The position numbers and the translations under genes are program-made. DNA of 64,000 nt from Metamycoplasma alkalescens. GTDB taxonomy: Bacteria; Bacillota_I; Bacilli_A; Mycoplasmatales; Metamycoplasmataceae. The stretch spans positions 434,001 to 498,000 of the forward strand of contig NZ_LS991949.1 of assembly GCF_900476125.1 (NCBI RefSeq), in the 5' to 3' direction. Below, piece by piece: positions 24,917 through 34,873 of this stretch; positions within the stretch are counted from its first letter, which is position 1, and every line of letters starts with the position of its first letter. The notes under the pieces are model-generated. The model was not told where the DNA came from. It saw nothing but the letters and a program-made list of their open reading frames with translations, and searched no databases.

Positions 24917-24952
24917 AAAAAACCGCAGTTTTTATACTGTGGTTAATTTTTT
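24917..24952. terminator. Bidirectional terminator between adh and the minus-strand gene
   Basis: aaccgcagt / actgtggtt with T-runs on both sides, between convergent genes. Confidence 0.8.
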
Positions 24953-24958
24953 TAGATA

Positions 24959-25648
24959 CTAGAAATTTTCTATATCCTTTATATCTTCAAGTCCTCACTC
25001 TTCTAAAAATTCATTAATTGAATAGTCTTTATATCAATTCATTATTTCATTGATGGAAACTTTTTCTAGTCAATTTATTAATTGCTCACCATCAATATTA
25101 ATAAATTGCAATTCAGTGTTATTATCAATCTTTTTGAATTTTTCTATTTCTTTTGGATCTACAATTTTTTTAATTTCCTTTAGTTCCTTAGATGAATATA
25201 AATAAGTGATATTCTTTTCATTTGGTACTCGTTGGTCACTTGTATTTATTTCAATATTGGGTTCCCCATAGGTATATAAGACGTTATTTTTAGCGTACTC
25301 AGATACAACATTGTCTTCTATTGATATATAATTAAAATCAAAATGACTAATTCTTCGTAAATTGCTTGCAAAGCCAAAAACTTTTGCCAACTCATCTAGA
25401 TTTGTTGTTGATAGAATCTTATCGCAAATTTTTTGATTAGATGCCCCATCCAAGTTAAATTCAATTTCATGAATCATAAAAACAATTCCTGATATTAGGC
25501 TATAGTAAAGGTGCTTATCTTCAAATTTTTCAAAACTTTTTGTGTTATCTTCAAAAGTCTTTTGTATTTCTTCTTCATCTATATTATTAGATGAATAAGT
25601 GTTTATTAAATAAAATCAATCTTTTACGTTTTCAAAATATTCTTCCAT
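24959..25648 (-). CDS. Unknown acidic protein
   Basis: 229 residues, strongly acidic, no signal or membrane span, at least three UGA Trp codons. Begins MEEYFENVKDWFYLIN and ends EEWGLEDIKDIENF. No motif that I can tie to a family. It lies alone on the minus strand between adh and a structured non-coding patch. Small acidic cytoplasmic proteins in accessory regions can be immunity or antitoxin proteins, but nothing here shows that. Confidence 0.65.
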
Positions 25649-25674
25649 AATTTAAGTTCCCTTCAGGCATTGTT

Positions 25675-25935
25675 TACATGTATAAATTGGATTAAAGCAG
25701 CAAAGCTTTATTTTAAATTTTAGGATCCGGAGAAAATAAGTGTGTTTTCTAATTTGCACAAGAAAACTCCTATATCCAATTTTATAGCTTTTTTTAGAAT
25801 AATTAATTTTTTTATTTTTTTTGAAGGTGCAATTTTTGCTGGCGCAGCACATCAGAAATTCCTTTACGCGCGCGCCCGCACCTTTAAAGGCAAGATAAGA
25901 ATTGCGCCAGCACCTTTTACCAAGGGGCAATTTTT
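25675..25935. other. Structured, locally GC-rich non-coding patch
   Basis: Two nested inverted repeats at 25680-25795: tataaattggat with atccaattttata, enclosing gttttct / agaaaac; on the plus strand the outer stem runs into a T-run, like a small RNA with its own terminator. Next, aaggtgc (25824-25830) and tggcgca (25840-25846) pair with tgcgcca (25903-25909) and gcacctt (25910-25916), leaving a 9-base bulge, around a GC-rich core (cgcgcgcgcccgc). The motif gcaatttttg occurs at both ends of this second structure. It could be a non-coding RNA or a mobile-element end. Confidence 0.4.
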
Positions 25936-25975
25936 GACACTACTAATTATTAATACGTCAAGTATTATAATTCCC

Positions 25976-26025
25976 AAAATGAAAAGTCAAGTGCAACAGT
26001 AATTGCTTGGCTTTTTTTATTATAG
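25976..26025 (+). repeat. Third, diverged copy of the terminator repeat
   Basis: Resembles the arms at 22-77 and 1919-1980: aaatgaaaagt, caagtgcaaca, then a changed hairpin half and gctttttttattata. It lies about 100 bases from the end of the IS30 transposase gene. Confidence 0.65.
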
Positions 26026-26067
26026 ACTTTTTGATTGATTAATTAAAAAAAATTAAAAATGGATAAC

Positions 26068-26099
26068 AAAAAACACTCCTATAGATAGGATTTTTGTGA
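26068..26099 (-). terminator. Terminator of the IS30 transposase
   Basis: atcctat / taggagt-type stem with T-runs on both sides, 25 bases beyond the stop. Confidence 0.6.
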
Positions 26100-26124
26100 T
26101 TTCACATAATTATGTTATAAGTTT

Positions 26125-27117
26125 TTAATACAAATTATTAAAGTAGATTTCTTCGGATGATTTTCAACCAAAAATTTCTCGAGGCATATTATTTACTTTT
26201 AATACAATGGCTTGCAATTCTTCATTAGTAATGGCATTAAAGTCAAAACTTTTCTTAAATTGACGTCTAATTAGTCCATTTCAATTTTCATTACTTCCTC
26301 GTTGGAATGATGAATACGGTTCAGCGCGATATATTTTTATGTTTAACCATTTAGCAAGAATTCCAATTTTTTCAAATTCAATCCCATTGTCAATAGTTAT
26401 TGTTTTAACGTATAGATTATTATTTTTTATAAGGTTTTTTAATGTCGCATTGATTGTCATTGGGTTTTTGCTTTTAACCTTAATTGCTACCCCAAATCGA
26501 CTTTTTCTCTCAGTTAATGTTAAGATATTGTCATATCCTGTTGCTCTCTTTCCTATAATTAGATCAGCTTCCCAATGACCAAATTCTTCTCTTAAATCAA
26601 TTGTTTTGTCTCTTGTTCATATCGGGAAAACATACTCTACACCTTGCAATAATCTTTCATATACCGAACTAGTTCGCTTTCCGCCTTTTTTATATGACGT
26701 TCTTAGTCGATCTCTTTTTTTTATTTCTCACTTATTGGTTTTTATTCAATTAAATACAGTTCTAAGAGATGGACATTTTATATTTTTGTTTGATATTATG
26801 TAGTGATGTGTTGCTTTTATACCATAATATCTTTTATCATATTTTCTTTTAAAAATCTTTGTAAATTCATCATATACATTGTTTATAGTGAATTTGAAAA
26901 AGTGTTTATGATTACGTCTTGCTATGTATTTGTATTGTGAGTATTTATGTGAATAAATTCCATTATAATTAGTATTCCTTTTTATTTCTCTACTAATTGT
27001 TGATTTACTTCTGTTTAATACTCTTGCAATATGACTTATTGTGCCACCTTGTTCAAAAAGAGTTTCGATTATTACCCTTTCATCATAGGAAAGATGCTTA
27101 TATTTTGTATAATTCAT
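26125..27117 (-). mobile_element. IS30-family transposase, apparently intact
   Basis: 330 residues. N-terminal helix-turn-helix YKHLSYDERVIIETL...ISHIARVLNRSKSTISREI, then a DDE catalytic domain: Asp in FGHWEADLI, Asp in TIDNGIEFE, Glu in GSNENWNGLIRRQ. C-terminal NNMPREIFGWKSSEE is the usual IS30 ending. UGA Trp codons are used and no frameshift was found, so it may be active. ATG at 27117 has ggag seven bases ahead; a TTG at 27159 would add 14 residues. A hairpin (ggttctcc / ggtgaacc) at 27121-27145 lies in its leader. I could not identify the terminal inverted repeats. Confidence 0.93.
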
Positions 27118-27120
27118 ATG

Positions 27121-27145
27121 GGTTCTCCGGTTACGAAGGTGAACC
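27121..27145. repeat. Hairpin in the transposase leader
   Basis: ggttctcc and ggtgaacc pair at 7 of 8 positions across a 9-base loop; on the plus strand it is followed by tttcttttttt, so it could block transcription entering the element from outside. Confidence 0.45.
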
Positions 27146-27180
27146 TTTCTTTTTTTCAAATTAATAATTAAAAATCAAGG

Positions 27181-27210
27181 AAAAAAACAAGCTTTAAACT
27201 TGTTTTTTTT
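27181..27210. terminator. Terminator beside tRNA-Lys copy 2
   Basis: acaag / cttgt hairpin with long A and T runs, in the same place as the terminator beside tRNA-Lys copy 1 but different in sequence. Confidence 0.75.
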
Positions 27211-27213
27211 ATT

Positions 27214-27289
27214 TGGTACATCCTGTGGGGCTCGAACCAACGACCCAGGGATTAAGAGTCCCTTGCTCTACCAACTGAGCTAAGGATGC
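27214..27289 (-). tRNA. tRNA-Lys (anticodon CTT), copy 2, with a T-stem mismatch
   Basis: Same length and anticodon as 18544-18619, with two differences. One is in the D arm and harmless. The other changes the T stem from gtggg/cccac to gttgg/cccac, making a T-C mismatch in the middle of the stem. It may be functional at lower efficiency or a decaying duplicate. Confidence 0.85.
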
Positions 27290-27472
27290 TTATTATTATT
27301 AACTATAAAAATTATATTAATTTTAAAGATATTTTAATATTTTTAATGACTTTTATATGTTAATATTTAATAAACTTATTAAATTATATACTAAAAATAA
27401 TAATTGAATAATCTATTGTCTTATATAAGTTTTTAATTGATTAAAATAACATAATAAAAAAGGTGGAGCTTT

Positions 27473-29086
<1,614 letters not shown>

Positions 29087-29097
29087 AAAATTTTAAA

Positions 29098-29130
29098 TAA
29101 AAAGGAGAATTGTAATTAGCTCCTTTTTTT
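29098..29130 (+). terminator. Terminator of ABC-F copy 2
   Basis: aaaaggag / ctcctttt hairpin with T-run. Its last bases touch the end of the minus-strand pseudogene. Confidence 0.8.
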
Positions 29131-29640
29131 ATTTAAATTTACAAATATAATAATCTATTAAAGCATTAATCAGAATGACAATTATTCCATCTTCACGACG
29201 ATAAGTTGCATTGCCAAAACCAACAGTTGATTTGTATGCTTGCTATTCTTCCAACCCCTCTATGTAGAACTCTTTTTTTCTTGGTGTTGAGGAACCTGTT
29301 AAAATAAATAATCCATTTTCTCCTCTTCGATCAACTTGTGATCTTATTTCATCTCGCAATGTAGTAACTTCTTGTCATTCATCAATTGCACTTGGATTAT
29401 CTCCACCCAAAACAAATGTCGGATTAAATCTAGCTAAATCTCAATTAATAAAATTATTTCTAGGATCTCTATCAAAAAATACACTTTTAGAATTATTTAA
29501 TGAAGTTCATGTTTCCCTACACCACCTTGGTCCTTCAACACAAACGGTGCCAACAAGTTTAAGGTATTTTTGAATTACTTTATCAATAATTCTTGATTTG
29601 TAGTCTTTAATATTAATAAATTTTTCATCCTTAAATTCTT
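29129..29640 (-). pseudogene. Decayed AAA ATPase (DUF4143-type) fragment
   Basis: The N-terminal half reads in one frame through YKSRIIDKVIQKYLKLVG, a P-loop position GPRWCRETW, FVLGGDNPSAIDEWQEV, FILTGSSTPRKK and RGVGRIA. This is the order seen in the DUF4143-associated AAA ATPases. The frame then breaks, and a piece matching the C-terminus of such proteins (GNATYRREDGIIVILINAL) follows immediately in another frame. The middle third is therefore deleted. The P-loop that should read GKT has RET, and the conserved basic residue is gone. No start codon with RBS. Long accepted as accessory genes in bacteria; here clearly dead. Confidence 0.8.
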
Positions 29641-29791
29641 TCCTAAACTAAATTTCAAAAAATCCTTAAATTTATATTATTTAATATAAAAATTAAACAA
29701 TATTTGGCAAACTTTTTTTACAATATTTAATAAGATTATCAAAAAAATATAATTAATAAAATCAAAAAGAATAATAATTTAAACTTAAATT

Positions 29792-29823
29792 AAAACTCTG
29801 AGACTTAAATTTCTCAGAGTTTT
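29792..29823 (-). terminator. Terminator of the M28 peptidase gene
   Basis: aaaactctgag / ctcagagtttt, an 11-bp perfect stem with T-runs on both strands. Confidence 0.85.
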
Positions 29824-29839
29824 AAAATATTAATTTTAA

Positions 29840-31570
29840 TTATTCGAAATATACTAATTTGGTTTTACCATCTTTATCAGTTTTTAATTGTCAATTGGCT
29901 AATAAATAAGATATTACTGTTTCATAAGTTGTATCTAGTTGTTGATAGAATTTTTTTCCAACATGCTTATTAAATCATTGTGGTGTGTCTAAATCACTAT
30001 GTCAAATATTTCCAGGAATTGCAAAATCACTTAGTTTATATTTATTTTCATCAAACTTATATGTTTTGATTATTCCGTCTTTATGAACTGTTTCAATCAA
30101 TTCTGTTGGTTCATATTTAATTTCAGTTTTTCCATCTTTATTTGTTGTCTGAATTCTTCTTAATCATGCATTAGGATTATTTGTCATTGAATATCCATCA
30201 TATTCTCCAGCAGGAGAATATACTGAGAAATTAGTTGCCTCAATGTTAGCTACAGGAATTTTTGCTTTCTTATAAAATGGTGCATGATCAGAAAAGTCTC
30301 CAGTTTCTCCTACTTTATATCCATTAGGTTCAAACATTGGATGAAGTTCTAATTGTTGACTTGGATCCTTTAATTTAATACTTCTTTGTTGTGAAATTGC
30401 ATAAATTTGATCACGTAAATGTTGTGAAACATTTGCTCCAGGACTATTTTTAACATTTTCTTCTCTTGAATCTGGACCATGAACATATAAAATGTCTCCA
30501 CCTGCAACCGTATCTAAATTAATCATACCTAATGAATTTTCTTGCATTGCAGTTTTCTTACTATTTCTTTCAGATAAGAATTGTTGTACAAATGCTTCTG
30601 AACCAAATTTTCCTAGTTCTTCTGCATCAACAAACATAATATGCAATCTTACGCCTAAATTTTGACGGTTTTTTTCATCAGAAAAATATTTCAATAATCT
30701 TAAATTAACAGAAACAGATGTTGCATTATCAGCTGCTCCTCATGAAGTACCATTTGGACCAACATTATTCATTGAGTCATAATGTGATACAATGAAGAAA
30801 TCCTTAGGATTTTCTTTATTTTCACCTGTTGGATTAATTGTAACAATAACATTATTCCCAACATTATTAAATTCTTCTAAATTTTTATTTTCAAATGGAC
30901 CTCTTGGTCTTCTTGTGAATAAAAATCCATGTGTAACAAACCCATCTTCATTTAATTTTTGTTCAAGTTGCTTATGCTCTTCTGTGGTATTTTTAAAAAT
31001 AGTTACCGGAATTGTAGTAGTATCATTAATCTTGACAAATTCAGTATTTTCCATATCAGAAATTTCTGCTTTACCAATTTTAATTTTTTGTCCATTTTTA
31101 AAAGAAATTTCTTGTTCAGTAATTTTGTTTTGAGTTGGATAAACAATTTCTTCGGGATTGTTGTTTTTATATCCCATTTTTTTTATTTCATCAAGCAAAA
31201 TTTGGTAAGCACGATAATTTCCTAAATTGTCTTTTTCAGTTTCAAGAAAAGGGTTATTTGCATCATATGGATGTAATAATTTATCTTCAAAAATTTTGTT
31301 TGTTAGTTTTTGATTATCTGCTAATTTAAAGCCTTTAAAAATTCCTGATTCACTTTTATCAAGAATGCTTGGATCAAAATTGAAAACATTACCAGCAATT
31401 CTTCCTCTTGTTGACATAATAAAATTATTAAATACTTTATATGCCTCCATACCTCGATAATGTCTTGCTTGATCACCTTTTACTAAAGCAAAACCAACTC
31501 CTAGACCAAGACCTAAGGGAACTAATAATGCTCCGGTGGTTATTAAACCAATTTTTGTACTAGTTTTCAC
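29840..31570 (-). CDS. M28-family zinc peptidase, membrane-anchored or secreted
   Basis: 576 residues. N-terminal signal or anchor (KIGLITTGALLVPLGLGLGVG) without a lipobox Cys. Residues about 260-470 hold the M28 metal ligands in order: His-Tyr-Asp in VSHYDSMNN, Asp in WGAADNATS, the Glu pair in FVDAEELGKFGSE, Asp in INLDTVAGGD, and a late His in NIWHSDLDTP. It should remove N-terminal residues from peptides outside the cell, supplying amino acids. The N-terminal 200 residues are unassigned. UGA Trp in SWGAAD and several later sites. Single-gene transcript. Confidence 0.9.
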
Positions 31571-31710
31571 TAAGTTTTCCTACCTTTTTTAATATATTTA
31601 TATTTAATTTTTTTATTATATACAATAAATTATATCTGCTTTAGTTGCATAAATTCCAATTAAAGATACTAAACAGAAGCATCGCTTTAAATCTTTTTTA
31701 GAATAATTAA

Positions 31711-31755
31711 AAAAATAGCATTTGTTGATTTTTTTAAAATAATTATGCTATTTTT
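31711..31755 (-). terminator. Terminator of the CorC-type gene
   Basis: aaaaatagcat / atgctattttt stem with a long loop, 35 bases past the stop at 31790. Confidence 0.65.
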
Positions 31756-31789
31756 AAAAATTTTAATTTTGTTTATATAAGAAAATTTT

Positions 31790-33049
31790 TTAATTACTTC
31801 AATCAATTTCAATGTAATCAAATGGTTTTTCTTTTGATTTTTTTTCTAATACTTTAAAAGTGATTTTATCATCCAGTGTATACTTTGAATTTTTTCTTAA
31901 TGAGCGCCCAATTTTTTGCTCTAATCATAAAGAAAGTTTTTGATTTTTTTCTTTATCATCTAATTTGTAATCTAAAAAGTCACTTAATTCTAATTGTTTT
32001 CATAATGTTTTCATTAAAACTGTGCCTTTAGCTTCACATCTTTCTAAACTAATTTCATAAATTTGCTCATCAGTATCAAATTCATCATAAATTTCACCAA
32101 CAACCTCTTCTAAAATATCTTCAATTGTAATAATTCCAATTGCTCTATCATTATTATTACTTTCTGTAACAAAGGCCATTTGTGTTCTTGATTTCCGCAT
32201 CTTCTCAAGTGCTACTGACAAAATTGAATTTGTTGAAACTCTTGGAACTCTTTTAACATAGTTCATAATATTTCCTCGTTGTAAAAAGAAAATATCTTTT
32301 AATAATAAAACACCAATTAATTCGCCATCTTTTTCAACAGGAATTCTTGAATAATTTGTTTTTTTAAACATTGCAAGTGCATCATGCATTGAAGTTTTTC
32401 AATTAATGAAATCAACATTTTTTAATTTCACATAATGTTGTGAGACTTTTGTTGAGTCTAAATTTAAAACATTTTGTGCCATGATTGATTCATTAATTTC
32501 TAAAACACCTTCATCTTGGGCAATATTAATTAAATTTTTAACTTCTTCTTCGGTATTTGTAATGTAGATTTTTTTACCAATTTTTGAAATTGGATATGTG
32601 AAGGGAATAAATATTCAATAAAGCATTTCAATAAACCAATAAAATGATTTAATTGTTTGTTCTGGTTTTGATTTAGCAATTAGTTTCGGAATAATTTCAG
32701 CAAACAACACAATGATTGGTGTCATGACAAGTGTTGAAATAATTGAAGCTAATCCTGCTCTTTCAGCCCCAAATGCTTGTGTTAATAAATAAACTAAAAG
32801 TGTTGATGAGCCAATGTTGACTAAATTATTAGCAATCAAAACTGTGCCAAGTGTTCGATTAAAAAATTTGTGCTGTTTTTCAATTAATTTTGCACCTTTG
32901 ATTTTCTTTTCAATCATTGTTTCAATCTTTACTTTTGATAAAGATGTATAAGCTGTTTCCATTGATGAAAAAATTGCCGAACAAACAAGCAACAATACTA
33001 GGGAAATTATTAATAGTGCATATTGTCAGGAAGCGAGGTGTATATCCAT
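31790..33049 (-). CDS. HlyC/CorC (CNNM) family membrane protein
   Basis: 419 residues. N-terminal CNNM/DUF21 membrane domain with about four spans (first at LLIISLVLLLVCSAIFSSMETAYTSL, including the family motif SSMETA), then a CBS pair (EEVKNLINIAQ..., YSRIPVEKDGELIGVLLLKD, AIGIITIEDILEEVVGEIYDEFD) and a short CorC-HlyC C-terminal domain. Related proteins are implicated in Mg or Co efflux and metal homeostasis; the older haemolysin name is not supported by sequence. UGA Trp at the fifth to tenth codons and in the C-terminus. Divergent from def. Confidence 0.92.
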
Positions 33050-33131
33050 CTAAGTTTTCTCCATAAAATATAAAATTATTTTTTCATAATAATATTAACA
33101 AAAAAAATTATTTTAATTCAAATAACTCATC

Positions 33132-33137
33132 TATAAT
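33132..33137 (+). promoter_or_regulatory. -10 box of a leaderless def transcript
   Basis: TATAAT with 7 bases before the ATG at 33145 and no ribosome-binding site, so transcription should begin at or next to the start codon. Confidence 0.65.
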
Positions 33138-33144
33138 GTATATT

Positions 33145-33702
33145 ATGTTTAAATTTGAAGATGTAAAATTAGTACAATTACCTAAAAAAATTCTTCGTGA
33201 AAAATCAAAAGATATTCCAATTCCCTTAATTTCTGAAGATATTGAATTAATCGAAAAAATGATCTTTCATGTGAATGATAGTCAAACCCCCAACACAAAA
33301 TTTCGCCCTGCTGTTGGTGTAGCTGCGATTCAATATGGAATTCCTAAAAATATTTTTTATATATTAATCACAAATGAAAAAAACGAAGTTATTTTTAGTG
33401 ATGCTTTAATTAATCCGAAATTAATTGGTCACTCAGAACACAAAATTTCACTTTCTGAAGGAGAAGGATGTTTAAGTGTAAATGAAGAATGACCAAATCA
33501 AGAAGGATATGTCCCAAGATATTCTAGAGTAATTGTTGAAGCATATTCATATTTTGAAAAAAAATTCAAACGTTATGAAGTTAGTGGTTACACTGCAATT
33601 GTTTTTCAACATGAATATGATCATTTGCAAGGAAAATTATTTATTGATCATATTAATAAAAAAAATCCTTGAAATAAAAACAAGGATCTTGAAGTAATTT
33701 AA
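33145..33702 (+). CDS. def: Peptide deformylase
   Basis: 185 residues. Removes formyl from nascent N-terminal methionine. The three family motifs are present: GVAAIQYG (motif 1), EGCLSV (motif 2 with the metal Cys) and QHEYDHLQG (motif 3, HExxH). UGA Trp right after motif 2 and near the C-terminus. The ATG at 33136 would lie on the -10 box, so 33145 is preferred. Gram-positive-type insert is present before motif 2. Confidence 0.96.
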
Positions 33703-33726
33703 AACTCAATTTGAGTTTTTTATTTT
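33700..33726. terminator. Bidirectional terminator between def and the helicase operon
   Basis: aaactcaa / tttgagttt palindrome with T-run, covering both stop codons of the convergent genes. Confidence 0.75.
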
Positions 33727-34856
33727 GGAATTTTTCTAAATGAAAGTGGAGCATTAATTTCAATCTCTTGGTCATCAGTTTTAATTTCAATATAAATCCC
33801 ATATTGAACTTTTTTTGATCCCAATTTTTCAGTATGTGTTGATAGGGTTAAAATTTTTGCATCAAATTTTAATCTTGAAGTTTGTTTTCAATTTTCTTCA
33901 TCAAAATTAATTAATTCAATTTTTTTTGTAAAAACAATTGGTGCAAAAAAATTAAATGTATCAGTTGTAATATTTGAAGCAATTTTCATTTGACCTAAAT
34001 TATTTGTTGATTGAAAAGGTTCAGAAAAATTTCATGATAAATCAAGATTTTGGTAAAACTCATTGGCAGTTTCAATTTTTTTATTATATTGATCAATATA
34101 TTTTTTAAATTCTTCTTTATATGATTTGATTGTTGACACAGGAAAATTATCCTTTAGATCAATTTGCGTATAAAAATTGTAAGCAATTTTTTTCTTAATT
34201 TCTTCAATATAAACTTTCCCAAGTTGTGTTTGTTTTTCTTTGATTTGCGGATTTTCTGTTGAATATTTCTCTGTTTTTTTGCTTGTCTTGATTGGAAAAT
34301 TTTTAATTACAAAATCAATTGGTGTATTGCCTTTTTCTTTCAAAACCAAATCAACATATAAAATATCTTTTGAAATTGTATCAATAACAAAATTTTCAAA
34401 TTCCATTTCCCAGTTTTTTTGCTTATTTTTTAAATTAAATTTAGCATAAGCTTCATTATTAGTATCACCAAAAATTAAGCGGACATTCTCTTCGTTTTTA
34501 TTATTAACAATTTCCTTAATCAAACCTTCGGGTGTGAAAGCAAGAGAGTTATTTTTATTAATTTCTATTTGAATATCAGGATGTTTTCCTTCCTTAATAT
34601 CTGAAAATGAATACTTTTTTATCCGATCATATCAATATATTAAGGCTTTAGCTGGTTTGTTTAATGCAATCCCAATTGCAGCACCAATGATTGCTGTTAG
34701 TGCAGAAGAAGTAAAAGTTCAAAATAAAATTTTTTTAATCTTTTTATTTTTAACAACTTTTTTTGCATATTCCTTATGTTTTAATTGATCCTCAGCACTT
34801 ATTTCATTTTCGATTGAATCAATTCAGTCAAATTCATTTTTTTTATTTTTTTTCAC
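33720..34856 (-). CDS. Single-span membrane protein with large outer domain
   Basis: 378 residues from a GTG start (gtgaaaaaaaat, with ggag ten bases ahead); start codon uncertain. Lysine-rich cytoplasmic N-terminus, one membrane span near residues 55-77 (ILFWTFTSSALTAIIGAAIGIAL), then about 300 residues probably outside the cell. No lipobox. Third gene of the operon with the EIIB-like protein and the helicase, 17 bases after the helicase stop. No family recognised. Confidence 0.75.
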
Positions 34857-34873
34857 TAATTTATGCTCCGATA

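Noticed and set aside
25650-25700. SRP RNA-like string (gtttac ... agcagcaaag)
   Set aside because: The GGAA-type tetraloop and paired symmetric loop of SRP domain IV cannot be formed.
25652-25930. 92-residue minus-strand open frame
   Set aside because: Overlaps the structured GC-rich patch, has no convincing start or RBS, and its Cys/Lys-rich composition is unlike the other proteins.
25976-26025. Repeat copy as the defined left end of the IS30 element
   Set aside because: No matching inverted sequence was found at the right side of the transposase, so the association is only by position.
27157-27159. TTG as transposase start
   Set aside because: The ATG at 27117 has ggag at good spacing and begins where IS30 proteins normally begin.
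29129-29640. Functional defence ATPase
   Set aside because: Loss of the P-loop Lys, a deletion and a frameshift make it inactive.
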